From the NCBI GenBank assembly GCA_036265385.1, contig DATAPD010000002.1, positions 1 through 64,000 on the forward strand: DNA of 64,000 bases, given 5' to 3'. Within the stretch, counting starts at the first letter, position 1, and each line of letters begins with the position of its first letter. The stretch is from DATAPD01 sp036265385. Lineage in GTDB: Bacteria; Acidobacteriota; Terriglobia; Terriglobales; Acidobacteriaceae. The notes beneath the pieces are model-generated. The model was given only the letters and a program-made list of their open reading frames with translations, was not told the DNA's origin and did not search any database. Positions 27,704-36,887 of this stretch are shown one piece after another. Position numbers and translations under genes: made by a program.

Positions 27704-29374
27704 ATGGCAAAGCCGATTTTACTCAGCGTCGATGACGATACGGATGTTTTGCGTGCCATCGAGCGCGATCTGAGATCTCATTACGGAGAGAACTATCGAG
27801 TTTTAAGCGCGAGCACACCACAATCCGGACTGGACGTGCTCCGCCAATTGAAGCTGCGAAATGATGCAGTCGCATTACTACTTGCCGACCAGCGCATGCC
27901 GCAGATGGACGGCGTCGGCTTTCTCAGCGAGGCCATGCAGATCTATCCCGATGCAAAACGAGCACTGCTCACGGCATACGCTGACACGACTGCAGCGATT
28001 AGCGCCATCAACCAGGCCAATATTCATTATTTCTTCATGAAACCGTGGGACCCGCCTCAGGAAAATCTGTACCCAGCAATTGATGATTTGTTGGATGACT
28101 GGCGCGCTTCCTATCATCCCGGATATGAAGGTATCCGTGTGCTCGGTACCCGGTGGCATCCTAAAAGCTACGAATTGAGAGATTTTCTTGCTCGCAATCA
28201 CGTGCCATTTCAGTGGATCGACGTCGAGCTCAACGCGAATGATCCGGAAACAAAACGATTGCTCGACGCACTCGGAGAAGAAGATTTCAGTTTGCCAGTT
28301 GTGCTCTTTCCGGATGGCACAAAGCTGCTTGAAGGAACGTTCAACCAGGTCGCTTCAAAAGTGGGCCTGCGTACCCGGGCGCAAACTAATTTTTACGATC
28401 TGGCAATTGTCGGCGGTGGCCCTGCAGGACTGGCGGCAGCTGTTTACGGCGCTTCGGAGGGTTTGAAAACCGTGATGATCGAGCGCGAAGCGCCTGGTGG
28501 GCAAGCGGGCCTGAGTTCACGCATCGAGAACTATCTTGGATTTCCAGTCGGCCTCAGCGGTGCGGATCTCGCGCGTCGCGCAGTTGTACAGGCACAGAGG
28601 TTTGGCGTTGAGATTCTTGCGCCCCAGGAAGCCACAGAATTGCGAGTCGATGGTCCGTACAGGATTGTCAAGCTGGCCGACGGCGGAGAGATCTCGTGTC
28701 ACGCGCTGATGATCGCCAGCGGCGTTCAATGGCGCAGGATGAATGTCCCTGGCATGGATCGGTTGCAGGGCGCGGGAGTGTATTACGGCGGTGGCGCGAG
28801 CGAGGCCATGGCCTGCAAAGGTGAAATCGTCTACATCGTGGGCGGAGCCAACTCGGCTGGACAAGCCGCCATGCATTTTTCGAAGTTTGCAGATAAAGTC
28901 TTCATGCTTATTCGTGGTAAATCACTTTCCACTACCATGTCGCAATACCTCATCGATCAGATTGAGCAGACTCCCAACATTCAGCTCTGGGCCAATGCCT
29001 CTGTACAGGAAGTGCATGGCAACTCGCGGCTTGAGGAAATTTCCGTCTTATGTTCTGACACAAATAAAGTGGAGCGGGTGCCAGCCACGTCGCTCTTCAT
29101 CTTCATTGGAGCATTACCGCGCACAGACTGGCTCACAGGCACCGTTGAGCGCGATGACAAGGGCTTCATCCTTACAGGACCCGACCTGATGCACAAAGGG
29201 AAGTTGCCGAATGGGTGGCCTCTTGAACGGGATCCCTACCTGCTCGAAACCAACGTTCCTGGAATTTTCGCGGTAGGTGATGTTCGTCATGGATCAGTCA
29301 AACGCGTAGCCTCCGGCGTCGGCGAGGGCTCAGTTGCTGTGCAGTTTATTCATCAATACTTGAGCAAGGTCTAA
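27704..29374 (+). CDS. receiver domain fused to a TrxR-like flavoprotein lacking the redox CxxC
   Basis: A 556-residue three-part protein. Residues 1-130 are a response-regulator receiver with acidic residues Asp10/Asp11, phosphoacceptor Asp62 (LLADQRMP) and Lys113 (FMKPWD). Residues about 140-225 resemble a glutaredoxin-like fold without a CxxC. From about 230 a thioredoxin-reductase-type domain binds FAD (IVGGGPAGLAAAVYGASEGL) and NAD(P)H (IVGGANSAGQAAMHFS). Where TrxB has CATCDG, this protein has GGGASEAMACKG, so it cannot be an ordinary thioredoxin reductase. The next gene, a CNB-histidine kinase, starts 3 bases after its stop, implying a phosphorelay whose output is a flavoprotein. Confidence 0.88.
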   Translation: MAKPILLSVDDDTDVLRAIERDLRSHYGENYRVLSASTPQSGLDVLRQLKLRNDAVALLLADQRMPQMDGVGFLSEAMQIYPDAKRALLTAYADTTAAISAINQANIHYFFMKPWDPPQENLYPAIDDLLDDWRASYHPGYEGIRVLGTRWHPKSYELRDFLARNHVPFQWIDVELNANDPETKRLLDALGEEDFSLPVVLFPDGTKLLEGTFNQVASKVGLRTRAQTNFYDLAIVGGGPAGLAAAVYGASEGLKTVMIEREAPGGQAGLSSRIENYLGFPVGLSGADLARRAVVQAQRFGVEILAPQEATELRVDGPYRIVKLADGGEISCHALMIASGVQWRRMNVPGMDRLQGAGVYYGGGASEAMACKGEIVYIVGGANSAGQAAMHFSKFADKVFMLIRGKSLSTTMSQYLIDQIEQTPNIQLWANASVQEVHGNSRLEEISVLCSDTNKVERVPATSLFIFIGALPRTDWLTGTVERDDKGFILTGPDLMHKGKLPNGWPLERDPYLLETNVPGIFAVGDVRHGSVKRVASGVGEGSVAVQFIHQYLSKV

Positions 29375-29377
29375 TAG

Positions 29378-30778
29378 ATGGCGGATGTCACCAAATCTGA
29401 ACTTGCAAGCGTGCCTGCGTTTCAAAGCCTTCCGGATGAGGAACTCGAGTGGTTCCTCAAAGAAAGTGAAGAGATTCATCTGGCCACGGGAGACATGCCA
29501 TTCCACGAAAACGATGTGGCAGATGCAATGTTCGTAATTCTTGATGGTGAGCTACAGGCAAGGTGGGATCAGGGCGGAGACCTCATGGTCATTAACATCG
29601 GACCCCGCTCCGTTACCGGCAAACTTCCATTCTCACGAATGACACACTTCACAGTGACAGTTCGTGCGATGACACCGACGCGAGGCTTGCGGTTGCCAGC
29701 TGCCAAATTCACGGCGTTGATTCAACACTGTCCCGAAATGGCCAAGCAGTTGGTGGGAGTGATGTCCGACCGTATCCGCGAGGTAACGCGGATGGAGTCC
29801 CAACAGGCGAAGCTTGCGGCACTCGGAAAGTTATCGGCTGGGCTGGCGCACGAACTGAATAATCCCGCCTCCGCTGCAAAAAGAGCGGCGAGCCAGTTGC
29901 GCGCCGCATTGAAACGCATCAAAGACGCCAGTCATGAACTGGGTGCGCGGGACCTGACCCAACCCGAGAAGTCCAGAATTGAAGCGATCGAGCAGCAATT
30001 TCTCGCGTATGACCGAATTCCTCCCGATGCACTGCGCGTTAGCGAACTTGAAGATGAAATTGATCGTGCGCTTCGTGCCAAGGGATTCAATGATATGTGG
30101 CAGCTGGCCGGAGACCTGGCGCGTCGAGGCTTCGACGCGGCATCCTTGGCGCCGCTCCTGGAGGGATTTGACGCAGCTACCGTTCGCGCCGCTCTTGTCA
30201 GGTTCACCGCTGCCATCGAGATCTTTAGCCTCGTCAATGAAATTGAAAGCAGCACCTCTCGCATTTCGGACTTGGTACGTGCGATCAAGGAATACACCTA
30301 CATGGACCAGGCCACCGTGCAGGATGTCGACATCGTACATGGCCTTGAAAATACGCTGACCATCCTGAATCACAAGCTGAAACGGGGCATCACAGTTCAG
30401 CGTGAATATCCCCAAAAAGCCTTGCTTGTCCATTCATTCGGAAGCGAATTAAACCAGGTTTGGACTAACCTCATTGACAATGCCTCAGATGCAATGAATG
30501 GTAGCGGAACTCTCGAAGTGCGAGCCTTCCTGGACGGTGACTGCGCTATCGTCGAAATTGCGGATAGTGGGTCGGGCATTCCGGCTGAAGTGCAGCCTCG
30601 CATCTTTGAGCCGTTCTTCACCACTAAGGGAGTTGGGGAAGGCACCGGCCTTGGACTGGATACAGTTCATCGCATCATCCGCAAACATAAAGGAACGATT
30701 AGTTTCCAATCCCGTCCAGGGCGCACCGTATTCCGCGTCAGCCTACCCGTTTCGAACGCGGCGTTGTCCCCTCACTAA
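29378..30778 (+). CDS. cyclic-nucleotide-binding-domain histidine kinase
   Basis: A 466-residue soluble sensor kinase. A Crp-like effector domain spans residues about 10-130. A dimerisation helix carries phospho-acceptor His158 in GLAHELNNP, and the HATPase domain has WTNLIDNASDAM (N box), DSGSGIP (G1) and GEGTGLGLDTVH (G2). No membrane segment is seen, so it senses a cytoplasmic ligand. It is translationally linked (3-base gap) to the receiver-flavoprotein gene, its probable partner. The hydrogenase island starts 455 bases downstream in the same direction. The ligand is unknown. Confidence 0.9.
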   Translation: MADVTKSELASVPAFQSLPDEELEWFLKESEEIHLATGDMPFHENDVADAMFVILDGELQARWDQGGDLMVINIGPRSVTGKLPFSRMTHFTVTVRAMTPTRGLRLPAAKFTALIQHCPEMAKQLVGVMSDRIREVTRMESQQAKLAALGKLSAGLAHELNNPASAAKRAASQLRAALKRIKDASHELGARDLTQPEKSRIEAIEQQFLAYDRIPPDALRVSELEDEIDRALRAKGFNDMWQLAGDLARRGFDAASLAPLLEGFDAATVRAALVRFTAAIEIFSLVNEIESSTSRISDLVRAIKEYTYMDQATVQDVDIVHGLENTLTILNHKLKRGITVQREYPQKALLVHSFGSELNQVWTNLIDNASDAMNGSGTLEVRAFLDGDCAIVEIADSGSGIPAEVQPRIFEPFFTTKGVGEGTGLGLDTVHRIIRKHKGTISFQSRPGRTVFRVSLPVSNAALSPH

Positions 30779-30826
30779 GTTGTCAGAAGGATCGACACCC
30801 AACTCTTCCGAACACATCGCTTGCCG

Positions 30827-30845
30827 TTGGTGCGCTAGTCACCAA
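30827..30845. promoter_or_regulatory. inverted repeat TTGGTG-N7-CACCAA upstream of the hyb genes
   Basis: Perfect 6-base arms separated by 7 bases, 4 bases before the GTGA-N6-TCAC palindrome. It could be a second operator or a hairpin at the end of the kinase transcript. Confidence 0.35.
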
Positions 30846-30849
30846 GAGC

Positions 30850-30865
30850 GGTGACGGCTATCACT
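30850..30865. promoter_or_regulatory. candidate Crp-type operator, hyb upstream region
   Basis: GGTGACGGCTATCACT contains the exact GTGA-N6-TCAC palindrome shared with four other intergenic sites in the window. It lies 368 bases before the hydrogenase small-subunit ATG, farther from its gene than the other copies. Confidence 0.5.
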
Positions 30866-31233
30866 GCCCGCATGTACCAATCCAAGCGATAAACAACGCG
30901 TTCGCGCCGCAGTCGCCACCGGAAGCAGTGGGGGCAAGGTGAGTTCACGAAGATTGGCTTGAGGGAGCCGACTAGAACGGGTAAGACATCCTTACTTTCA
31001 TACGCCATTTATCATTTGATGCTGCCCGCGTTCCCTCGAAACTTTTCCGGTGGCTGCCGCCCCGGGAAATGCCGATCCTAAAGACCTTAGCCCGATCCAC
31101 TCGCTTCCGACATAGTCGTTCGACTCCGACGCAAGGCTCCGAAGGGTGCGAACTCCGTACGTTTGTTTCATCGGTTCGCAGAACCTGGGTTCCGAAGGGG
31201 ACTACGGGGAATCCCTATAGCCGGGGAAGCACT
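30866..31233 (+). other. long non-coding leader before the hydrogenase small subunit
   Basis: About 370 bases with no supported gene. It includes a short palindrome GTGA-GT-TCAC (30939-30948) and a hairpin-capable pair GGGTTCC (31187-31193)/GGAATCCC (31208-31215) just before the ribosome site GGGGA. The frame is open upstream of the small-subunit ATG from 31069, but that stretch does not resemble a signal peptide. No known RNA family was recognised. Confidence 0.4.
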
Positions 31234-32412
31234 ATGCGGAACGAAAAGCCGACTATCTCCGAACACCTGAAAGAAGCAGGTGTCTCTCGCCGCAACTTCA
31301 TTCAACTCTGTACGACGCTGATGATCGCGGCGCCGGTGCACTTGTCTCTGACGCGGAAGGCGTCCGCTTGGGAGGTCGCCAAGGTTGTCGGCAAGGCAAA
31401 ACGGCCTTCGGTGGTCTGGCTGCACTTCCAGGATTGCACTGGCTGCTCTGAAACGCTCTTGCGGACTTCGCGGCCGGATGTCGCTGATCTGATCCTGAAC
31501 GTCATCTCGCTCGACTACCACGAGACCTTAATGGCGGCATCCGGATACCAGGCCGAAGCCGCGCTCAAACAGGCTATCGACGAGAACCTCGGCAAGTTCG
31601 TTCTCGTGGTCGAGGGTTCAATACCCACAAAGGATCAAGGTCAGTACATGAAGCTTGCCGGCCGGCCAGCATTGCAGGTCCTGAAAGAAGTTGGCCAGAA
31701 GGCGGCAGCGGTGGTTGCGATGGGCTCATGCGCTTCTTGGGGCGGCGTTCCCTCAGCAGGTGCAAACCCGACGGGTGCGACGGGAGTTGATTCAATCCTC
31801 ACCGAGAAGCCGGTTGTGAATCTCCCCGGATGCCCGCCCAATCCCTACAACTTGCTGGCGGTTGTTCTTGAATACGCGACCATGGGACGCCTGCCGGCGC
31901 TCGACGAGAAGAATCGTCCGAAGTTTGCGTACGATCGCGTGATCCACGATCACTGCCCGCGCCGCGCGCACTTCGACGCCGGTCGCTTCGCACGTGAATT
32001 CGGAGACGAAGGCCACCGCCAAGGATGGTGCCTGTATCGCTTGGGCTGCAAAGGCCCAGTGACACACGCAGCGTGCTCTACCCGGCACTTCAACGAAGTT
32101 CCCGATGTATGGCCCATTGGTATCGGCTCTCCTTGCGTGGGCTGCACGGAAAAGGGTATTGCGTTCAACATGCCAATCTTCCAAACCGCGGAACTACGTG
32201 GCATCACACCGCCGGAAGCTTTGCCGTTGATCAACACACCGATCGGAAAGGTTGGCCCGATTGCTGCAGGCATGGTGGGAGCGATTGCTGGCGGCATCGG
32301 CGGCGCGGCTCTCATGGCTTCACGCCGTCTACCCACGGGAAAAGAAGTAAGCGCGACCAAGGGTAGCCCGGACGATCACACGAAGCCGGACGGAAAAACC
32401 GGAGGCGACTAA
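31234..32412 (+). CDS. hybO: [NiFe] hydrogenase small subunit, membrane-bound Hyb type
   Basis: A 392-residue iron-sulfur subunit that carries electrons from the NiFe site. It starts with a Tat signal peptide (VSRRNFIQLCTTLMIAAPV) and ends with a hydrophobic anchor (IAAGMVGAIAGGIGGAALM). The proximal cluster motif is DCTGCSET; the second position is GSCASWGGVPSAG. The extra cysteines of oxygen-tolerant group 1d enzymes are absent at both places (Gly instead), so a standard [4Fe-4S] proximal cluster is expected. The ATG at 31234 is favoured by GGGGA upstream and by the Tat peptide. It is the first of the genes for small subunit, HybA, HybB, large subunit and protease. Confidence 0.93.
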   Translation: MRNEKPTISEHLKEAGVSRRNFIQLCTTLMIAAPVHLSLTRKASAWEVAKVVGKAKRPSVVWLHFQDCTGCSETLLRTSRPDVADLILNVISLDYHETLMAASGYQAEAALKQAIDENLGKFVLVVEGSIPTKDQGQYMKLAGRPALQVLKEVGQKAAAVVAMGSCASWGGVPSAGANPTGATGVDSILTEKPVVNLPGCPPNPYNLLAVVLEYATMGRLPALDEKNRPKFAYDRVIHDHCPRRAHFDAGRFAREFGDEGHRQGWCLYRLGCKGPVTHAACSTRHFNEVPDVWPIGIGSPCVGCTEKGIAFNMPIFQTAELRGITPPEALPLINTPIGKVGPIAAGMVGAIAGGIGGAALMASRRLPTGKEVSATKGSPDDHTKPDGKTGGD

Positions 32413-32414
32413 TC

Positions 32415-33356
32415 ATGGCTCTGTCTCGTCGCGAGATGTTGCAGAAAATCACCGTTGGCTCTGCTTCGGTTGTGGCCACCGGAGCTGCGACTGGCGCAGC
32501 GCTCACCGGAACTGCGCAAGCCCAGGAGATGCCGCAGGCGCCACGCGAGGCCGTGGCGATGCTCTATGACAACACTCGCTGCATCGGTTGTCAGTCCTGT
32601 GTAGCCGCTTGCGTCGAAGCCAACAAGACGCTTGAGAACGCACGGATCGAAGGTGTTCACCACACCAACCTTGAGCTCAACGCCACCACCAAGAACATCA
32701 TTAAGCTCTACAAGCCCGCTGATGGAAAGTCCTACGCATATGTGAAGCAGCAATGCATGCACTGTGTCGATCCCGCATGTGTCGCAGGCTGCATGTTCAA
32801 AGGTCTGCGCAAAGATGCGAAAACCGGCGTTGTGACATGGAACTCCAAAGTCTGCGTCGGCTGTCGGTATTGCGAAATCGCCTGTCCCTACCACGTTCCG
32901 AAGTTTCAATGGGAAGGCTGGAACCCGAAAATCGTAAAGTGCGAATTTTGCAAGGAGAGACAGGCGCAAGGCTTGCAGCCTGCTTGCACATCCGTATGCC
33001 CGACTAAGGCTGTCATTTTCGGCAAGAGAACGGAATTGCTGGCAGAAGCTAAGAACCGAATCAAAGAAAATCCCAACAAGTATTACCAGGACCGGGTATT
33101 CGGCGAATTTGAAGGCGGCGGCACACAAGTTCTCTACCTCTCTAAAGTGCCCTTCGACAAGATCGGTTTGCCCGATCTGCCGCATGAGTCAGTCCCCGAG
33201 AAATATCTCAAGTGGCAAAAACGCGTGTACAGCTACCTCGCCGTGCCGGCAGTGTTGTACGCCTCCATGGTTGGTGTCATTCGAGGCAACTGGAAGAAAC
33301 ACCAGGAACACATGGCTGAGGACGAAAAGAAAACTGGTTTGAGGCCGCAACTATGA
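32415..33356 (+). CDS. hybA: hydrogenase ferredoxin-like subunit HybA
   Basis: A 313-residue exported ferredoxin-type protein that passes electrons between the hydrogenase small subunit and the membrane subunit HybB. A Tat motif (SRREMLQKITVG) opens it. Four [4Fe-4S] cysteine groups are visible, starting with CIGCQSCVAAC and then CMHCVDPACVAGC, CVGCRYCEIACP and CEFCKERQAQG. A C-terminal hydrophobic helix (YLAVPAVLYASMVGVIRG) matches HybA of E. coli hydrogenase-2. GGAGG precedes the ATG by 9 bases. It overlaps hybB by 4 bases (ATGA). Confidence 0.92.
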   Translation: MALSRREMLQKITVGSASVVATGAATGAALTGTAQAQEMPQAPREAVAMLYDNTRCIGCQSCVAACVEANKTLENARIEGVHHTNLELNATTKNIIKLYKPADGKSYAYVKQQCMHCVDPACVAGCMFKGLRKDAKTGVVTWNSKVCVGCRYCEIACPYHVPKFQWEGWNPKIVKCEFCKERQAQGLQPACTSVCPTKAVIFGKRTELLAEAKNRIKENPNKYYQDRVFGEFEGGGTQVLYLSKVPFDKIGLPDLPHESVPEKYLKWQKRVYSYLAVPAVLYASMVGVIRGNWKKHQEHMAEDEKKTGLRPQL

Positions 33357-34603
33357 TCGACCAATGGGAAAGAAACGTTCCCGTCTACGACGTCCCCATC
33401 TGGACTCGTCCGTTCATCGCGATGTGCGGACTCGGTGCACTCGCAGTTTTGTTCGTCACATATCGCGAACTTGCTGGACTTGGTCCTGCCAGCGGCATGA
33501 ACGACGCCTACGCCTGGGGCATCTGGAAAACATTTAACACCATGACGCTCACCGGACTCGGTTCCGGAGCCTTCGCTATTGGGATGGCTGCGTGGCTTTT
33601 CAAACGGCACAACCTGCACGTCGTCATGCGCACAGCATGTCTGACCAGTTTTCTTGCTTATCTTTCCGGCCTCATGCTTCTGGGCGTCGACGTGGGCCGT
33701 CCATGGAACTTCTACTGGGTCTTCACACCTTGGCGTTGGAATTTGCACTCTCCGCTTCTTGAAGTGGCAGTGTGCATGCCAACCTACGCGATGATTCCAC
33801 TACTGCTTGAAAACATCCCGCCATTCACCGATTGGCTTCATCAACACAAGCCGAAGTATCGCGAGTACGTAAGGAAGGCGGAAGCAGTGATGGTGCGCTG
33901 CTATCCATTCATCGTGGGATTGGCGTATCTGCTCCCCGCCATGCACCAGTCATCACTTGGAGCACTCATGCTGCTGGGTGGCAATCGAGTGTATCCACTC
34001 TGGCAGACTCCCTGGCTGCCCGTGCTCTATGTTTGGGCTGCTGCCTTCTTGGGATTTTCCTGCGTCGCTGGGACTTTATTGTTCTGCTCCCAGATGTGGA
34101 AACGACCAATCGATCTCGATGTCTTAGTCGAGATGAATCGGCTCACCGCGGGGCTAATCGCTTCATGGCTGGTTTTCCGAATCGCCGATATCGTTTTCCG
34201 CGGCGTTATCGGGCTCGCCTTCAAATTCGACATCTACGCCGGCTTGTTCTGGATGGAAACCGCCTTTTTGGGAGTCGCGATCTGGATGTTGCGGGATTCT
34301 TCCCGACAACGAGACCCGCGGCTCATGTTCCACGCTCATCTGATGTCCGCATTCGGCGGGATGCTTTATCGCTTCGATCCGACCACGCTTGCATTTCAAC
34401 CAAAGCCGGGTGCGTTTTACTTTCCGACCCCGATTGAATTGTTTATTTCGCTTGGCTTTGTGGCGTTGGCGATTGCCGCATTCATGTTCCTGGTAAAAGT
34501 GCTGGCCATTCTGCCGGCTCCGATGCGCCTGTGGTATCGGATGGAAACGCACGAGAAGAAAGCAGCGGAGTTACAGAATCCGAGATTTGTAGCAGCCGAT
34601 TGA
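33353..34603 (+). CDS. hybB: hydrogenase membrane subunit HybB (NrfD family)
   Basis: A 416-residue integral membrane protein with about ten hydrophobic helices, of the NrfD/HybB quinone-interacting family that has no haem. It connects HybA to the quinone pool, and in E. coli hydrogenase-2 it is implicated in proton movement. Its start overlaps the hybA stop (ATGA), and the large subunit begins 30 bases on. The gene order small subunit-hybA-hybB-large subunit is that of the group 1c enzyme. Confidence 0.92.
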   Translation: MIDQWERNVPVYDVPIWTRPFIAMCGLGALAVLFVTYRELAGLGPASGMNDAYAWGIWKTFNTMTLTGLGSGAFAIGMAAWLFKRHNLHVVMRTACLTSFLAYLSGLMLLGVDVGRPWNFYWVFTPWRWNLHSPLLEVAVCMPTYAMIPLLLENIPPFTDWLHQHKPKYREYVRKAEAVMVRCYPFIVGLAYLLPAMHQSSLGALMLLGGNRVYPLWQTPWLPVLYVWAAAFLGFSCVAGTLLFCSQMWKRPIDLDVLVEMNRLTAGLIASWLVFRIADIVFRGVIGLAFKFDIYAGLFWMETAFLGVAIWMLRDSSRQRDPRLMFHAHLMSAFGGMLYRFDPTTLAFQPKPGAFYFPTPIELFISLGFVALAIAAFMFLVKVLAILPAPMRLWYRMETHEKKAAELQNPRFVAAD

Positions 34604-34633
34604 TGAACACGCAAGAAAGCAAGGTGCGACATT

Positions 34634-36334
34634 ATGGCAAAACGAATCACAATTGATCCGATCACTCGCATTGAAGGTCACTTGCGGGTGGATGTCCAAG
34701 TCGATAACGGACGCGTGTCTGACGCGTGGGCTTCCTGCACGATGTGGCGCGGGATTGAAAAGATTCTCGAAGGACGTGATCCGCGCGAAGCTTGGCTATT
34801 CACGCAGCGCTTTTGCGGAGTTTGCACCACTGTCCATGCGATGGCCAGCGTTCGCGCCGTTGAGGATGCGTTGAAGCTGGAGATCCCGGCCAACGCCCAA
34901 TACATTCGCAACCTTGTGCTTATCAATCATGGACTGCACGATCACATCGTCCACTTCTATCATCTGTCCGCTTTGGACTGGGTTGACGTTCTGCAGATCC
35001 CCAAGGCGGATCCGGCGAAGACGTCATCTCTGGCCGAGAGTCTTTCGCCCTGGACGCGGAACTCGCGCAATGAAATGAAAGCGGCGCAGGACAAGGTGAA
35101 AGCGGTAGCCGCGAGCGGCCAGCTCGGCATCTTCGCGAACGGCTATTGGGGACACCCCGCGATGCACTTGTCCCCAGAGGTCAACCTTCTTGCCTTCTCG
35201 CACTACCTTCAGGCGCTCGAGTATCAACGCAAGTCGAATCAAGTAGTGGGCATGCTCGGTGGGAAAACGCCCCACATCCAGAATCTCACCGTAGGCGGCG
35301 TTTCGAATGCCATCAACCTCGACAGCCAAGCCGTGCTCGGAATGGAGCGCCTTGAGCAGATGAAAGTCTTGATGGACGAAGTTGCCACATTCGTTCAGCA
35401 GGTTTATTTGCCCGATGCTTGCGCCATCTCTGCGATGTATGCCGACTGGTTCGGGATCGGCAGCGGCGTCAAGAATTATCTTGCAGTTCCTGAACTTCCG
35501 ATCGATGCGAGGGCAACTCAATTCGATTTGCCCGGCGGCTACATTCCTGGTGGAGATGTTAGTAGCGTTCGTGCCTTCCACTCGCACGCTGACGATCAGT
35601 TCCGGCAGTCGGTCCTGGAAGACGTGACGCACTCGTACTATGCAGGCAAGACACGACTGCATCCGTGGAAAGGCGAAACCGTTCCGGAATACACAGACTG
35701 GCAAGCGGACAAGAAGTATACCTGGGTAAAAGCGCCTCGCTTCGAAAACAAACCTGCACAGGTAGGCCCGCTGGCTCAGGTACTGGTGGGCTATGCGCAA
35801 GGCCATCCTTTGACTCGAAAGTGGACGGACGCCGCACTTGATCGCATTTCGACTGTCGCCGGCCGCAAGATCGGCGTAGCCCAGCTCCACTCCACGATGG
35901 GACGCCACGCCGCTCGTGCAATCCGGGCCTGCATGCTTGCGGAACTTGGACAGAAGCACTGGCAATTGCTGGTCGACAACATCGCCAAGGGCGATCTTTC
36001 CATCCACAACCCGCCGAGCTTCCCGAGCGGCACAATTCAGGGTGTCGGCACGCATGAAGCGCCCCGCGGAACGCTGTCGCATTGGGTTGTTGTGGACGGC
36101 GGAAAGATCAAGAACTACCAGGCAGTAGTTCCATCCACGTGGAATGCGAGCCCGCGCGACATCGCTGGAGCGCACGGACCGTACGAAGCATCACTCTTGG
36201 ACAGCCCGATCGCGAATCCCGAGCTGCCATTAGAGGTGTTGCGCACCATCCATTCATTCGATCCATGCATGGCATGCGCATGCCACACGTTCGACCCGAC
36301 AGGAAAGCAGATCGCGAAGGTGAAAGTCCTGTGA
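34634..36334 (+). CDS. hybC: [NiFe] hydrogenase large subunit, membrane-bound Hyb type
   Basis: A 566-residue catalytic subunit that oxidises H2. The four NiFe cysteines are in RFCGVC (Cys61, Cys64) and DPCMACACH (Cys545, Cys548). A 15-residue tail after His551 is the peptide expected to be removed by the maturation protease encoded next. RIEGHLRVDV near the N-terminus is also typical. Length equals E. coli HybC. AAGGTG precedes the ATG. The protease gene overlaps by 4 bases (GTGA). Confidence 0.95.
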   Translation: MAKRITIDPITRIEGHLRVDVQVDNGRVSDAWASCTMWRGIEKILEGRDPREAWLFTQRFCGVCTTVHAMASVRAVEDALKLEIPANAQYIRNLVLINHGLHDHIVHFYHLSALDWVDVLQIPKADPAKTSSLAESLSPWTRNSRNEMKAAQDKVKAVAASGQLGIFANGYWGHPAMHLSPEVNLLAFSHYLQALEYQRKSNQVVGMLGGKTPHIQNLTVGGVSNAINLDSQAVLGMERLEQMKVLMDEVATFVQQVYLPDACAISAMYADWFGIGSGVKNYLAVPELPIDARATQFDLPGGYIPGGDVSSVRAFHSHADDQFRQSVLEDVTHSYYAGKTRLHPWKGETVPEYTDWQADKKYTWVKAPRFENKPAQVGPLAQVLVGYAQGHPLTRKWTDAALDRISTVAGRKIGVAQLHSTMGRHAARAIRACMLAELGQKHWQLLVDNIAKGDLSIHNPPSFPSGTIQGVGTHEAPRGTLSHWVVVDGGKIKNYQAVVPSTWNASPRDIAGAHGPYEASLLDSPIANPELPLEVLRTIHSFDPCMACACHTFDPTGKQIAKVKVL

Positions 36335-36873
36335 AACAAGTCTTGATTGCAGGTATCGGGAACGTACTGCTAGGGGACGACGGCGTCGGCCCATACGTGG
36401 CGCGACTGTTGAGCTCTTCCTACAGCTTCGAGCCTGGCGTCGAAGTCGAAGACCTTGGAACGCCAGCGCTCGATCTCATCGATCACATTACCGGTCTCGA
36501 TGCTTTGATCTTGATCGACTCTGTTGACGACGGTTTGCCCGGCGGCACGATCACTCTGTACAGCAAGGACGATATCGTTCGCCACGGCCCTCCGGTGCGC
36601 ATGGATCCGCACTCGCCCGCTCTTACCGAATCGCTGTTGGCAGCGGAATTTGTCGGAACAGCGCCTAAAGAAGTCCTGCTCATTGGCATCTCCGGTTCGC
36701 GCTATGACGCAGGTTGCCAGCTAAGCGCGCCTGTCCAGGCGGCTGTAGCTCAGGTAGTCGATCACGTGCTGATCGAACTGGATCGGCTCGACCTCAGCTA
36801 CGAACCTGCACAAAACAAGCAATCAGAGATCTGGTGGGACGACGCTCCGGTGGCGAGCCTAGCAGTATCATAG
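36331..36873 (+). CDS. hybD: hydrogenase maturation protease (HybD type)
   Basis: A 180-residue endopeptidase of the HyaD/HybD family that trims the C-terminus of the large subunit after nickel insertion. The motif GIGNVLLGDDGVGPYVA contains the nickel-binding acidic residue; a second (DSVDDGLPGG) and a His (MDPHSPALTE) follow. The start is GTG at 36331, overlapping the large-subunit stop (GTGA); the frame continues far upstream but only this start gives a family-like N-terminus. Placement directly after the large-subunit gene indicates its substrate. Confidence 0.92.
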   Translation: MKQVLIAGIGNVLLGDDGVGPYVARLLSSSYSFEPGVEVEDLGTPALDLIDHITGLDALILIDSVDDGLPGGTITLYSKDDIVRHGPPVRMDPHSPALTESLLAAEFVGTAPKEVLLIGISGSRYDAGCQLSAPVQAAVAQVVDHVLIELDRLDLSYEPAQNKQSEIWWDDAPVASLAVS

Positions 36874-36887
36874 AAAGAGAGCACGAT

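Noticed and set aside
27704..29374. Second thioredoxin reductase
   Set aside because: The CxxC redox pair is absent; only the FAD/NAD(P)H folds match.
35024..36175. 383-residue minus-strand frame opposite the hydrogenase large subunit
   Set aside because: Antisense to a certain gene, no start signal, no recognisable domain.
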